A DNA stretch of 64,000 bases from an uncultured Pseudoalteromonas sp. GTDB taxonomy: Bacteria > Pseudomonadota > Gammaproteobacteria > Enterobacterales > Alteromonadaceae. Position numbers and translations under genes: made by a program. The DNA lies in contig CANLRB010000013.1 in assembly GCA_947493455.1 (NCBI GenBank), positions 1 through 64,000 of the forward strand, read 5' to 3'. This document shows, piece after piece, positions 34,548-43,884 of the stretch (position 1 is its first letter; every line of letters begins with the position of its first letter). Below the pieces are notes generated by a model, which saw nothing but the letters and a program-made list of their open reading frames with translations, searched no databases and was not told where the DNA came from.

Positions 34548-34861
34548 GTTTTATATTGCCTATTACGACTTTTTACATTGAAAAAATTTCAAATTATTCT
34601 TTCGCAGCATTGACTTTTCATAAACATCTAAATCTCGCGTATAAACTTGTATTGTGTAAAATTTAAGCTTTAATTTGTAAGCATAAATTTCATTTTAAGG
34701 CTCGCATAGTCATCCCGAATAATGTTAAAATTCGGGGAATATGTTTAGTTTGAGTTGTGTGGCTAAAAAAACGCCGAGTTAATTTGTGTTTGGCGTTAAA
34801 TTTTGAGTCGTGCAACGGCAAGATTTACCAGTTTCTTTCCGTTAATGTAATGCAAGTGCGT
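34548..34861 (+). promoter_or_regulatory. Upstream region of the nqr operon
   Basis: About 310 bases without a gene. Two hairpins are visible near the operon: CCCGAAT...ATTCGGG (34714-34736, 9-base loop) and AACGCC...GGCGTT (34770-34797). A TTGACT at about 34611 is the best -35-like hexamer, but no well-spaced -10 follows it, so I do not place a promoter. The hairpins could lie in a long 5' leader. No known riboswitch pattern is recognised. Confidence 0.4.
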
Positions 34862-36205
34862 ATGATCAACATAAAAAAAGGTCTGGACCTGCCAATTGAA
34901 GGCGCACCTCAGCAAGTGATTCACGATGGCTCTGCCGTCAAACGAGTTGCTGTGCTAGGTGAAGAATTCATCGGCATGCGTCCTACCATGCAAGTTCGCG
35001 TGGATGACCAAGTTAAAAAAGGCCAAGTTCTTTTTGTTGACAAAAAGAACCCAGGTGTACAATACACAGCTCCGGCTGCTGGTGTTGTCAAAGAAATCAA
35101 CCGTGGTGCCAAACGTGTTTTGCAATCTGTTGTTATTGAAGTCAATGGCAACGAGCAAATCACTTTTGACTCTTTCTCGGCAGGCGAGTTAACTAGCCTT
35201 GACCGTGAAAAAGTAAAACAGGTACTTGTCGAATCAGGTCAATGGGCTGCGCTTCGTACGCGTCCATATAGCAAAGTGCCAGCGTTGGATGCCAATGCAA
35301 GCTCGATCTTTGTGACTGCAATCGACACTAACCCATTAGCAGCTGACCCTGCAATTGTAATCGCTGAAAATGCTGACGCATTTGAAGCTGGTTTATCAGT
35401 TGTTTCGCGTCTAACTGATGGCAAAGTATTTGTTTGTAAAGCACAAGGTGCAACCGTACCTAGTTCATCTGTAGCTCAAGTAGAAGTACATGAGTTTGGT
35501 GGTAAACACCCTGCAGGTCTAGTTGGTACACACATCCACTTCCTAGATGCAGTATCTGCTAATAAGCAGGTTTGGCACTTAGGTTATCAAGATGTGATTG
35601 CGTTTGGTAAGTTGTTCTTAACTGGTGAAATTTTCACAGACCGTGTAATTTCATTAGCGGGTCCAACAGTTAAAAACCCTCGTTTAATCAAAACGCAATT
35701 AGGTGCATCACTGTCTGATTTAACATCAGGTGAACTTGAAGACGGTGAGAACCGTATCATTTCAGGTTCAGTGTTGTCAGGTACAACAGCAAGTGGTCCT
35801 CATGCATATCTTGGTCGTTACCACTCTCAAGTAACTGCATTATTAGAAGGCCGTGAAAAAGAATTCTTTGGCTGGATTGCTCCAGGTTCTAAGAAGTTCT
35901 CAGTTACACGTACTTTCTTATCGCACTTATCACCAAGCCGTTTATTCAATATGACGACTTCAACAGGTGGTTCGAGCCGTTCTATGGTACCAATCGGTAA
36001 CTATGAGCGCATAATGCCATTAGATATTCTTCCGACTTTATTACTTCGTGATTTAATCGCTGGCGACTTAGACGGCGCAATTTCATTGGGTGCATTAGAG
36101 TTAGATGAAGAAGATTTAGCATTATGTACCTTCGTTTGTCCAGGTAAATACGAATATGGTCCTATCCTTCGTGAGCGCCTGACTACTATTGAGAAGGAAG
36201 GTTAA
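34862..36205 (+). CDS. nqrA: Na+-NQR subunit A
   Basis: Peripheral cytoplasmic subunit of the Na+-pumping NADH:quinone oxidoreductase, which couples NADH oxidation to Na+ export; 447 residues, as in Vibrio. It begins [20 protein letters not shown], the family start. The open frame extends upstream to 34757, but homologous sequence begins at ATG 34862 and there is only a weak ribosome site (AAGTGCG). [20 protein letters not shown] and the C-terminal [17 protein letters not shown] are typical; NqrA lacks the Fe-S motifs of RnfC. It is first in the nqrABCDEF operon and is four bases from nqrB. Confidence 0.96.
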   Translation: MINIKKGLDLPIEGAPQQVIHDGSAVKRVAVLGEEFIGMRPTMQVRVDDQVKKGQVLFVDKKNPGVQYTAPAAGVVKEINRGAKRVLQSVVIEVNGNEQITFDSFSAGELTSLDREKVKQVLVESGQWAALRTRPYSKVPALDANASSIFVTAIDTNPLAADPAIVIAENADAFEAGLSVVSRLTDGKVFVCKAQGATVPSSSVAQVEVHEFGGKHPAGLVGTHIHFLDAVSANKQVWHLGYQDVIAFGKLFLTGEIFTDRVISLAGPTVKNPRLIKTQLGASLSDLTSGELEDGENRIISGSVLSGTTASGPHAYLGRYHSQVTALLEGREKEFFGWIAPGSKKFSVTRTFLSHLSPSRLFNMTTSTGGSSRSMVPIGNYERIMPLDILPTLLLRDLIAGDLDGAISLGALELDEEDLALCTFVCPGKYEYGPILRERLTTIEKEG

Positions 36206-36209
36206 TTCC

Positions 36210-37409
36210 ATGGGCTTAAAAAAGTTTCTTGAAGATATCGAGCCGCATTTTGAACCTGGTGGTAAGCATGAAAAATGGTATGCCCTGTATGAAGCAGCAG
36301 CAACTATTTTTTATACACCGGGTCATGTAACTAAAACCGGTTCTCACGTACGTGATAATATCGATCTAAAACGTATCATGATCTTAGTGTGGATGGCGAC
36401 ATTCCCTGCGATGTTTTTTGGTATGTTCAATATTGGTCATCAAGCATCAATTGCATTAGCAAACGGTTTTGCTTTAGGTGACACATGGCAAGTTGGCCTA
36501 TTTCAACTATTCGGCGGTGAACTGACTGCAACCTCAGGTTGGGGTGCGAAAATGTTCTATGGTGCGTGTCACTTCTTACCAATTTACGCAACTGTGTTTA
36601 TTGTTGGTGGTTTTTGGGAAGTGCTATTTGCATCAATCCGTAAGCACGAAGTTAACGAAGGTTTCTTTGTAACCTCAGTACTATTCGCTCTTATTCTGCC
36701 TGCGACGATTCCGCTGTGGCAAGTTGCCTTAGGTATTACCTTTGGTGTTGTAATGGCGAAGGAAGTGTTTGGTGGTACAGGCCGTAACTTCTTAAACCCA
36801 GCACTTGCTGGTCGAGCGTTCCTATTCTTTGCATATCCTGCACAGATTTCAGGTGACACAGTATGGACCGCAGTAGATGGTTTCTCTGGTGCAACTTGGT
36901 TAGGTCAAGCAGCTTCTGGTGTAGATTACTTTGCTGATATGGAGCTATGGTGGAATGCATTCTATGGCTTTATCCAAGGTTCTATGGGTGAAACGTCGAC
37001 GCTTGCGATTATGTTGGGTGGTTTATTCTTAATTTATGTTCGTATCGCGTCATGGCGCATCGTTGGTGGTGTTTTTGCTGGTATGGTAGCAGCATCATTC
37101 TTACTAAACGCTGTAGGCTCAGAAACTAACCCTATGTTTGCAATGCCTTGGTACTGGCACTTAGTGTTAGGTGGTTTTGCATTTGGTATGTTCTTTATGG
37201 CGACCGACCCTGTATCTGCTTCGTACACGAATAAAGGTAAATGGGCTTACGGTATTCTAATTGGTGTAATGGTTGTTTTAGTGCGTGTAGTAAACCCTGC
37301 ATACCCAGAAGGTATGATGCTAGCAATTCTATTTGCTAACTTGTTTGCACCGTTATTCGACCACTTTGTAGTTCAGTCGAACATCAAGAGGAGATTGGCA
37401 CGTGGCTAG
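36210..37409 (+). CDS. nqrB: Na+-NQR subunit B
   Basis: Large integral subunit with about ten helices, which carries covalent FMN and riboflavin; 399 residues. The flavinylation motif SGAT lies in [11 protein letters not shown], with the acceptor Thr at about residue 229. It is the target of the ApbE enzyme encoded downstream at 40787. [20 protein letters not shown] is the family N-terminus. ATG 36210 has AAGGAAGG about 11 bases upstream and is chosen over the in-frame start at 36189 inside nqrA. It overlaps nqrC by eight bases. Confidence 0.97.
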   Translation: MGLKKFLEDIEPHFEPGGKHEKWYALYEAAATIFYTPGHVTKTGSHVRDNIDLKRIMILVWMATFPAMFFGMFNIGHQASIALANGFALGDTWQVGLFQLFGGELTATSGWGAKMFYGACHFLPIYATVFIVGGFWEVLFASIRKHEVNEGFFVTSVLFALILPATIPLWQVALGITFGVVMAKEVFGGTGRNFLNPALAGRAFLFFAYPAQISGDTVWTAVDGFSGATWLGQAASGVDYFADMELWWNAFYGFIQGSMGETSTLAIMLGGLFLIYVRIASWRIVGGVFAGMVAASFLLNAVGSETNPMFAMPWYWHLVLGGFAFGMFFMATDPVSASYTNKGKWAYGILIGVMVVLVRVVNPAYPEGMMLAILFANLFAPLFDHFVVQSNIKRRLARG

Positions 37410-38148
37410 TAATAACGAAACTATCGGTAAAACGCTAGGCGTTGTCGTTGGCTTATGTTTAGTGTGTGCAGTTGTTGTATCTATGGCAGCGGTTCAATTA
37501 CGCCCATTACAGCAAGCAAACAAAACACAAGACGTACAACGTAACATTTTAGCGTCAGCTGGTTTTGCTGATGTTGAAAATGTCACTGAAACATTCAATG
37601 CAAACATTGAAGCGCGTGTTGTTGATTTGAAAACAGGTGAGTTTGTTGACACTGATCCAAACAGCTTTGATTTCGAAATGACAAAGTTTGACGCAAAACG
37701 CAGTATTAAACTTGAAAAGTCAGACGATCTTGCTGGCGTTCAACGCATGACAACTGAGTCACCTGTTTACTTTGCGAAAAACGCAAACGGCAAAGTTGAG
37801 ACTATCATCTTACCAGTTCAAGGTTACGGCCTTTGGGGTATTATGTATGGTTTCTTAGCGCTTGACACTGACACTAAAACAGTGAAAGCGATTAACTTTT
37901 ACAAGCACAACGAAACGCCTGGTCTAGGTGGTGAAATCCAAAATCCACGTTGGGTTGCATCTTGGCAAGAAAAGCAGCTTCCAGTTGATATCGTAAAAGG
38001 TACAGCAGGAAATGATGTGCATAAAGTTGACGGCTTATCAGGTGCAACACTTACATCTGTAGGTGTTGATAATACATTCAAGTTCTGGACAAGCGATAAA
38101 GCGTTTGGTCCATTCCTAGCGAAAGTACGTGAAGGAGCATTGAACTAA
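37402..38148 (+). CDS. nqrC: Na+-NQR subunit C
   Basis: A 248-residue subunit with one N-terminal membrane helix (~13-32) and a periplasmic domain with covalently bound FMN. The motif SGATLTS (in [15 protein letters not shown]) places the acceptor at Thr216, equivalent to Thr225 of Vibrio Nqr[13 protein letters not shown] and [11 protein letters not shown] are further conserved segments. It overlaps nqrB by eight bases and nqrD by one, which indicates coupled translation. Confidence 0.97.
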   Translation: MASNNETIGKTLGVVVGLCLVCAVVVSMAAVQLRPLQQANKTQDVQRNILASAGFADVENVTETFNANIEARVVDLKTGEFVDTDPNSFDFEMTKFDAKRSIKLEKSDDLAGVQRMTTESPVYFAKNANGKVETIILPVQGYGLWGIMYGFLALDTDTKTVKAINFYKHNETPGLGGEIQNPRWVASWQEKQLPVDIVKGTAGNDVHKVDGLSGATLTSVGVDNTFKFWTSDKAFGPFLAKVREGALN

Positions 38149-38777
38149 TGGCTAATGCAAAAGAAATGAAAGAAGTCTTGTTTGCACCTGTATTTGCAAA
38201 CAACCCAATTGCACTACAAGTACTTGGTATTTGTTCTGCGCTAGCGGTTACTTCAAGCCTTAAGAATGCGCTTATTATGTCAATTGCATTGACATTAGTA
38301 ACTGCTTTCTCAAGCTTGTTCATCTCGATGATCCGTAACCATATTCCATCAAGCGTACGTATTATCGTGCAAATGACGATTATCGCATCATTGGTAATTG
38401 TTGTTGACCAAACGCTACAAGCTTTTGTATACGCAACAGCGAAAGAGCTTTCGGTATTTGTTGGTTTGATTATTACTAACTGTATCGTAATGGGTCGTGC
38501 CGAAGCATACGCAATGAAGACACCACCACTTATGTCATTTATCGATGGTATCGGTAATGGCCTTGGTTATTCAGTAGTACTACTTACAGTTGCATTTATT
38601 CGTGAACTGTTTGGTAAAGGTACACTGTTTGATGTGGAAATCTTACCTCTTGTTTCAGAAGGTGGTTTCTATCAACCAATGGGTCTTCTTATTCTTCCAC
38701 CAAGTTCTTTCTTCATTATTGGTTTATTCATTTGGGTACTTCGTACTTATAAGAAAGACCAAGTAGAGAAAGCATAA
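38148..38777 (+). CDS. nqrD: Na+-NQR subunit D
   Basis: A 209-residue integral subunit with six helices, homologous to NqrE and to RnfE, forming part of the Na+ and electron path. Conserved segments are [20 protein letters not shown] and [19 protein letters not shown], with a cysteine in TNCIV (~111) in the half-helix region thought to hold the intramembrane Fe centre shared with NqrE. The ATG overlaps the nqrC stop, and nqrE follows after ten bases. Confidence 0.97.
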   Translation: MANAKEMKEVLFAPVFANNPIALQVLGICSALAVTSSLKNALIMSIALTLVTAFSSLFISMIRNHIPSSVRIIVQMTIIASLVIVVDQTLQAFVYATAKELSVFVGLIITNCIVMGRAEAYAMKTPPLMSFIDGIGNGLGYSVVLLTVAFIRELFGKGTLFDVEILPLVSEGGFYQPMGLLILPPSSFFIIGLFIWVLRTYKKDQVEKA

Positions 38778-38787
38778 GAGGTAAGAA

Positions 38788-39396
38788 ATGGAACATTATA
38801 TTAATCTATTTATCAAAGCGGTTTTCATTGAAAACTTAGCGCTTTCTTTCTTCCTAGGTATGTGTACATTCCTAGCTGTATCAAAGAAAGTAACTACCTC
38901 TTTGGGTCTTGGTATTGCTGTTATCTTTGTACTTGGTGTTGCGGTACCGGTAAATAACGTGGTTTATCACGCGATTCTAGCGCCAGGTGCACTTGAGTGG
39001 TTAGGTTACCCAGATGCTGATTTAAGCTTCTTGAAGTTCTTAACTTTCATCGGTGTTATTGCGGCACTAGTACAAATCCTTGAGATGACTCTTGATAAGT
39101 TTTTCCCACCGCTATATAACGCGCTGGGCATCTTCTTACCACTAATCACAGTAAACTGTGCGATTTTTGGTGCGGTTGCCTTTATGGTTGAGCGTAACTA
39201 TAACTTCACAGAGTCTGTTGTGTTTGGTATTGGTTCTGGTGTGGGCTGGGCACTTGCTATTGTGGCACTTGCAGGTCTGCGCGAGAAGATGAAGTATGCT
39301 GATATTCCTGATGGTTTACGTGGTCTTGGTATTACCTTTATCACTGTAGGTCTAATGGGTCTTGGCTTTATGTCATTCTCTGGTATTTCACTTTAA
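38788..39396 (+). CDS. nqrE: Na+-NQR subunit E
   Basis: A 202-residue, six-helix subunit, partner and homologue of NqrD. N-terminal [20 protein letters not shown] has the first conserved Cys (~26), and the second half has [19 protein letters not shown] (Cys ~120). Together with the Cys pair of NqrD these form the ligands of the membrane Fe centre in known structures. AAGAGGTAAG before the ATG is a good ribosome site. nqrF follows after 20 bases. Confidence 0.97.
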   Translation: MEHYINLFIKAVFIENLALSFFLGMCTFLAVSKKVTTSLGLGIAVIFVLGVAVPVNNVVYHAILAPGALEWLGYPDADLSFLKFLTFIGVIAALVQILEMTLDKFFPPLYNALGIFLPLITVNCAIFGAVAFMVERNYNFTESVVFGIGSGVGWALAIVALAGLREKMKYADIPDGLRGLGITFITVGLMGLGFMSFSGISL

Positions 39397-39416
39397 GGTA
39401 GCGAGGAAACTATACG

Positions 39417-40643
39417 ATGGAAACAGTTGTATTAGGCGTAAGCATGTTTATCGCTATCGTTGTGATTTTAGTCCTAATTATTATTGCGGCTAAATCAAAA
39501 CTAGTACCTAGCGGTGACGTAACTATTGGTGTTAACGGTGATCCTGAAAAAGCGATCATCACTCAGCCTGGCTCTAAGCTTTTAGGCGCACTTGCTGATG
39601 CGGGTATCTTCGTATCATCAGCATGTGGTGGCGGTGGCTCTTGTGGTCAGTGTCGCGTAGACGTTCATTCAGGTGGTGGTGATATTCTACCGACTGAGCT
39701 TGACCATATTACTAAAGGTGAAGCACGTGAAGGTTGTCGTTTAGCATGTCAGGTTGCTGTTAAAGGCGACATGGAAATTGAACTTGAAGAGTCAATTTTC
39801 GGTGTTAAAAAGTGGGAATGTGAAGTTATCTCTAATGATAACAAAGCAACATTCATTAAAGAGCTTAAGCTTGCAATTCCTGATGGTGAATCTGTACCTT
39901 TCCGTGCAGGTGGTTACATTCAGATTGAAGCGCCAGCTCACCACGTTAAATATGCAGACTTCGATATTCCTGAAGAGTATCGTGGTGACTGGGAGCACTT
40001 TGGCTTCTTTAAACTTGAGTCTAAAGTTGACGAAGAAACAATCCGTGCATATTCAATGGCTAACTACCCAGAAGAAGAAGGCATTATCATGCTTAACGTG
40101 CGTATCGCTACGCCGCCACCGCGTGATTTAAGCTTACCATGCGGTAAGATGTCATCTTACATCTGGTCACTGAAAGAAGGTGACAAGGTGACGATTTCGG
40201 GTCCATTCGGTGAGTTCTTCGCGAAAGATACTGACGCTGAAATGGTATTTGTAGGTGGTGGTGCAGGTATGGCACCTATGCGTTCACATATCTTTGACCA
40301 ACTTAAGCGTCTGAATTCAGACCGTAAGATGAGCTTCTGGTATGGTGCACGTTCTAAGCGCGAAATGTTCTATGTAGAAGATTTTGACGGCCTACAAGCT
40401 GAGAACGATAACTTTGTATGGCACTGTGCGCTTTCTGATCCTCAGCCAGAGGATAACTGGGAAGGTTACACAGGCTTCATTCACAATGTTCTTTACGAGA
40501 ACTACCTACGTGACCATGAAGCGCCAGAAGATTGTGAATACTACATGTGTGGTCCTCCAATGATGAACGCAGCTGTTATCGGCTTACTGAAAGACTTAGG
40601 TGTAGAAGACGAAAACATCTTACTCGATGACTTCGGTGGTTAA
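39417..40643 (+). CDS. nqrF: Na+-NQR subunit F
   Basis: The NADH-oxidising subunit, 408 residues. It comprises an N-terminal membrane helix (~4-25), a [2Fe-2S] ferredoxin domain with Cys70, Cys76, Cys79 and Cys111 ([13 protein letters not shown] and CRLACQ), and a ferredoxin-NADP-reductase-like part with FAD site RAYSMANYP (~205-213) and NADH site [14 protein letters not shown] (~277-290). It is the last structural gene of the operon and is followed by a strong terminator, so apbE and nqrM form their own unit. Confidence 0.97.
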   Translation: METVVLGVSMFIAIVVILVLIIIAAKSKLVPSGDVTIGVNGDPEKAIITQPGSKLLGALADAGIFVSSACGGGGSCGQCRVDVHSGGGDILPTELDHITKGEAREGCRLACQVAVKGDMEIELEESIFGVKKWECEVISNDNKATFIKELKLAIPDGESVPFRAGGYIQIEAPAHHVKYADFDIPEEYRGDWEHFGFFKLESKVDEETIRAYSMANYPEEEGIIMLNVRIATPPPRDLSLPCGKMSSYIWSLKEGDKVTISGPFGEFFAKDTDAEMVFVGGGAGMAPMRSHIFDQLKRLNSDRKMSFWYGARSKREMFYVEDFDGLQAENDNFVWHCALSDPQPEDNWEGYTGFIHNVLYENYLRDHEAPEDCEYYMCGPPMMNAAVIGLLKDLGVEDENILLDDFGG

Positions 40644-40685
40644 TTCTACACAACGTAAAAAATAGTTTTTTTTACGATATAATTC

Positions 40686-40726
40686 AGGCTCCTAAATCGA
40701 CTATAATGATTTAGGAGCCTTTTTTA
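40686..40726 (+). terminator. Terminator of the nqr operon
   Basis: A 13-bp perfect stem, AGGCTCCTAAATC with GATTTAGGAGCCT, a 9-base loop, and a run of T. Confidence 0.93.
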
Positions 40727-40786
40727 TGCATGACTAAAAATGATAGTGTGTGCAAAGCGTAATACCAATTTAGACTGGAATTAAAC

Positions 40787-41818
40787 ATGATGAAAATGTG
40801 GAACTTTTACAAGCTGTTTATTGTTGCTGTGGTGGTTATATGCCTGACTGCGTGCGATGAAAAGCCGACGAGCAAACGGCAAGAAGTATTGTTACAGGGT
40901 AAAACCATGGGTACAACATTTACGGTAAAAGTTTTTGTTCCGGTTGATAAATTACAAACACTTAACTTATTTAGTGACGTTACGGATTTACTGGATGATG
41001 TTAATCAGTCAATGTCGACGTATGTACAAGATTCTGAAATAAATAAATTTAATCGAGGCCCTGCAAATAAAGTGTTTGCGATGAGCGCAGATTTTCGTAC
41101 CGTTACTGCCGAGTCGATTCGAATAGGTAAGAGTACCGGCACCCTTGATGTGACTATGGGACCGCTAATAAACTTATGGGGGTTTGGCCCCGATAAAAAG
41201 CCAACTAAGGTACCGAGTGATGAATTAATCAATAATGTAAAGCGACAAATCGGTATTGATAAGCTAACGCTTAATGGGCAAGGTCTATCTAAATCAGTCG
41301 ATTCTCTTCAAATTAGCTACTCAGCAATTGCTAAAGGCTTTGGTATCGACAAAGTGGCTGAGTATCTAAATACAAATGAGTTAACCGATTATATGGTTGA
41401 AATAGGCGGCGAGTTACGCACATCCGGTACAAAAGCGAATGGCCAGCCATGGGTGCTCGCGATTGAGCAACCGGATGCCCCTGTTGGTGAGCGCAAGGCT
41501 CACAAAATTTTAAAATTGAGTAATATTTCCATGGCGACGTCAGGTGATTATCGTATTTTTTATGAACTTGACGGGGAACGTTTTACTCACTTAATTAGCC
41601 CAGTTACGGGAAAGCCTGTAAAACAAGATTTGGTTTCGGTTACTGTTTTACACCCGTCAGCAATGACAGCAGATGGTTTGGCAACGGCACTCACTGTAAT
41701 GGGGACCGAACGAGCGAAAGCCTATGCTGAGCAGCATAGTTTGCCTGTTTATTTAATTAGTCATACGGCCGATGGCTTGACGACCTATGCAAGTAGTGCA
41801 TTCAAACCATACTTATAG
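40787..41818 (+). CDS. apbE: FAD:protein FMN transferase (NQR flavin maturation)
   Basis: A 343-residue lipoprotein of the ApbE family that moves FMN from FAD onto Thr residues of target proteins such as NqrB and NqrC, on the periplasmic side. The signal ends in ICLTAC (lipobox, Cys ~23). Family segments are LLQGKTMGTTFTVKVF (~43-58), MSTYVQDSEINKFN (~89-102), LINLWGFGPDKKP (~135-147), ISYSAIAKGFGIDKVAEYL (~181-199), and the metal-site SVTVLHPSAMTADGLATAL (~288-306). Its place straight after nqrF supports NQR as its substrate. GGA lies seven bases before the first ATG. Confidence 0.95.
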   Translation: MMKMWNFYKLFIVAVVVICLTACDEKPTSKRQEVLLQGKTMGTTFTVKVFVPVDKLQTLNLFSDVTDLLDDVNQSMSTYVQDSEINKFNRGPANKVFAMSADFRTVTAESIRIGKSTGTLDVTMGPLINLWGFGPDKKPTKVPSDELINNVKRQIGIDKLTLNGQGLSKSVDSLQISYSAIAKGFGIDKVAEYLNTNELTDYMVEIGGELRTSGTKANGQPWVLAIEQPDAPVGERKAHKILKLSNISMATSGDYRIFYELDGERFTHLISPVTGKPVKQDLVSVTVLHPSAMTADGLATALTVMGTERAKAYAEQHSLPVYLISHTADGLTTYASSAFKPYL

Positions 41819-41896
41819 TGATTATATAACGAATAAGTATGTGACCTTTTATCCAAGTCGGGTATAATATGCCCGTTTTTAAACTGGGGGCGAGCA

Positions 41897-42109
41897 ATGG
41901 ATATATTTTTTCTTACTTTCGGGTTATTGGTTATTGTCGCATTAGCGATGGCTGTTGGCGTTATTGTACAGCGTAAGTCAATGGCGAGCAGTTGTGGTGG
42001 ACTTGGTGCAATGGGCATTGATAAAGTTTGTGACTGTGATGATCCATGCGAAGCACGTAGACAGCGTTTAGCGAAAGAGCGTCGCTGGAAAGAGAATCAA
42101 ATATTGTAA
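41897..42109 (+). CDS. nqrM: Na+-NQR maturation protein NqrM
   Basis: A 70-residue membrane protein (formerly DUF539) required to assemble the intramembrane Fe centre of Na+-NQR. One N-terminal helix (~4-24) is followed by the cysteine-rich SSCGGLGAMGIDKVCDCDDPC (first part ~32-51), with four Cys as in the family, and a basic tail. The GGGGCGAG ribosome-site region lies before the ATG. It ends with a terminator. With apbE it completes the biogenesis set beside the structural operon. Confidence 0.95.
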   Translation: MDIFFLTFGLLVIVALAMAVGVIVQRKSMASSCGGLGAMGIDKVCDCDDPCEARRQRLAKERRWKENQIL

Positions 42110-42121
42110 ATTATTGCAAAG

Positions 42122-42149
42122 AAAAAGCGCCGAGTTAGGCGCTTTTTTT
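42122..42149 (+). terminator. Terminator of nqrM
   Basis: A 10-bp stem, AAAAAGCGCC with GGCGCTTTTT and a 6-base loop, ending in T; also suited to the convergent DUF3192 gene. Confidence 0.9.
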
Positions 42150-42158
42150 ATCCAGGAA

Positions 42159-42530
42159 TTATTTTACTTTCTGGTAGGCTGTTTCGCCATACCCTTGCAG
42201 TTTATTATCTGCAAAAACAATCGGTGTACACTCGTCTTTCGTCATCTTGCCATCTGAATGAATCGAGTTGGTAGGATAGAAAATAACGCGGTACTCAGTG
42301 CCATTGTGTGTCAATAACTCATTAAACAGCGGTGTGCCGAGTTTATCAATGGCATTTTGATAACTTGATCCTAGCGCTAAATCAGCAATCATTTTACGAT
42401 TCTTTTTATATTGCTTTTGCCACGAGCTACCCGAGCTATAAAATTCATCTTCGCCGCCATTGCCTACTGCCACAACACAGCCAGTTAAAAGAGGTAAAGT
42501 AAGCGCAGTTGCAATCATTAATTTTTTCAT
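42159..42530 (-). CDS. DUF3192 lipoprotein
   Basis: A 123-residue lipoprotein (signal MKKLMIATALTLPLLTGCVV, Cys18) with a DUF3192 domain: NRKMIADLALGSSYQNAIDK, LGTPLFNELL and EYRVIFYPTNSIHSDGKMTK, then DECTPIVFADNKLQGYGE. The fold resembles SmpA/OmlA-like small domains, and the function is unknown. DUF3192 proteins are common in Alteromonadales and Vibrio. It is monocistronic and convergent with nqrM, with a divergent region shared with dinB upstream. Confidence 0.85.
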   Translation of the reverse strand: MKKLMIATALTLPLLTGCVVAVGNGGEDEFYSSGSSWQKQYKKNRKMIADLALGSSYQNAIDKLGTPLFNELLTHNGTEYRVIFYPTNSIHSDGKMTKDECTPIVFADNKLQGYGETAYQKVK

Positions 42531-42724
42531 TATTTATTCCTTTTTGAAATTTATAAAATTGTATTAGCAGGTTTGGTGCCAGTTTTATAAATTCAATTAT
42601 ATCAGTATTTTAGTCTTTGTTGTTTTTTTCGATTATACAATAATTATCAACTATTGGTTATTTATACTAAGTAATTGGTTATTTAAACCAGTTGAAAAAA
42701 GGTCATGAGCCTATATTATTGGTA

Positions 42725-42740
42725 CTGTTTTTATATACAG
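42725..42740 (+). promoter_or_regulatory. LexA (SOS) box of dinB
   Basis: CTGTTTTTATATACAG fits the gammaproteobacterial LexA operator, CTG-N10-CAG, with the AT-rich centre. It lies 22 bases before the dinB ATG at 42763, overlapping where a promoter would sit, so DNA damage should relieve repression of dinB. Confidence 0.85.
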
Positions 42741-42762
42741 TTATCGATACGTGAATGTCTCT

Positions 42763-43821
42763 ATGAAAAAATTTATACATATTGATATGGATTGCTTCTA
42801 TGCTGCGGTTGAAATGAGAGACAACCCAGAATTACGAAATGTACCTATGGCGATAGGTGGGCGCAGTCGCCGTGGGGTGTTAGCGACATCTAATTATTTG
42901 GCTCGGGAGTATGGTGTTAAAGCGGCAATGTCAAACTATAAGGCGCTGCAACTGTGTCCCGAACTCGTACTTGTGCCGGGCAGAATGCAAGTTTACAAAC
43001 AGGTGTCACAACAGATAAGAGAGATATTTTATAGATATACTGATTTAGTCGAGCCCCTGAGTCTAGATGAAGCGTTTTTAGATGTCACAAACAGTTCTGA
43101 ATGCTCTGGTAGTGCAACCTTAATTGCCAATTCAATTCGAGCAGAAATAGAACAAGTAACCGGTCTCACCGCATCCGCTGGCATTGCGCCAATTAAGTTT
43201 CTTGCCAAAGTTGCAAGCGACGAAAATAAACCGAATGGTTACTGTGTTATTTCTCCAAGTCGGGTTCAGCCCTTTTTGCTCAACTTGGATTTAAAGAAAA
43301 TCCCGGGTGTCGGTACAGTGACACTCGAAAAATTAAATGCAGGCGGACTATTTATCGGCCAAGATGTTGTTAATTTAGGGTTTAATAAAATGGTTCAGCA
43401 CTATGGCAATTGGGGTGGGCAGTTATTTAAAAAATGTAATGGTGAGGTTGAAGGTAAAGTACATACGGAGCGCGTTCGCAAGTCATTATCGGTTGAGCAT
43501 ACATATGAATATGACAAAACGTCACTGCAAGCATGTATTGAACAGTATCCGCAGCTGTTAACAGAGTTAAAACAGCGTATAGAAAAACAAGGGCTTACTC
43601 ATCGCATTAGTAAACTATCCGTTAAAGTTAAGTTTAACGATTTTGTTTCAACCACGGCGGATCAAGTGGCTCATCAACTCGATGATGATGTGTTTCTTGC
43701 GTTGCTCGAAAAAGCATATTTGCGCGGCGGCAATAAAGGTGTGCGTTTATTGGGCTTAGGGATCGGAGTGGCTGCTGAAGCCGCCGCGAATACAGAACAA
43801 CTCTCTCTATCGATTTGTTAG
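42763..43821 (+). CDS. dinB: DNA polymerase IV (Y family)
   Basis: Translesion polymerase of 352 residues. MKKFIHIDMDCFYAAVEMRD has the first catalytic Asp (~8). The second acidic pair is in YTDLVEPLSLDEAFLDVT (~Asp/Glu 102-103). SAGIAPIKFLAKVASDENKPNG (palm, first part ~139) and KKIPGVGTVTLEKL (HhH thumb) follow, with a little-finger domain at ~240-340. The open frame starts at GTG 42751, but ATG 42763 matches relatives. The usual beta-clamp motif at the C-terminus seems to be present as EQLSLSI. It is controlled by the LexA box just upstream. Confidence 0.96.
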   Translation: MKKFIHIDMDCFYAAVEMRDNPELRNVPMAIGGRSRRGVLATSNYLAREYGVKAAMSNYKALQLCPELVLVPGRMQVYKQVSQQIREIFYRYTDLVEPLSLDEAFLDVTNSSECSGSATLIANSIRAEIEQVTGLTASAGIAPIKFLAKVASDENKPNGYCVISPSRVQPFLLNLDLKKIPGVGTVTLEKLNAGGLFIGQDVVNLGFNKMVQHYGNWGGQLFKKCNGEVEGKVHTERVRKSLSVEHTYEYDKTSLQACIEQYPQLLTELKQRIEKQGLTHRISKLSVKVKFNDFVSTTADQVAHQLDDDVFLALLEKAYLRGGNKGVRLLGLGIGVAAEAAANTEQLSLSIC

Positions 43822-43884
43822 CCTTGAAAATTTGGCCGAGTACCCCAATATAGAGCTTAACTATTCGTTCAATAAAGGTGTGTT

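Noticed and set aside
34757-34861. N-terminal extension of NqrA
   Set aside because: NqrA proteins begin at [11 protein letters not shown]; the upstream codons are leader sequence.
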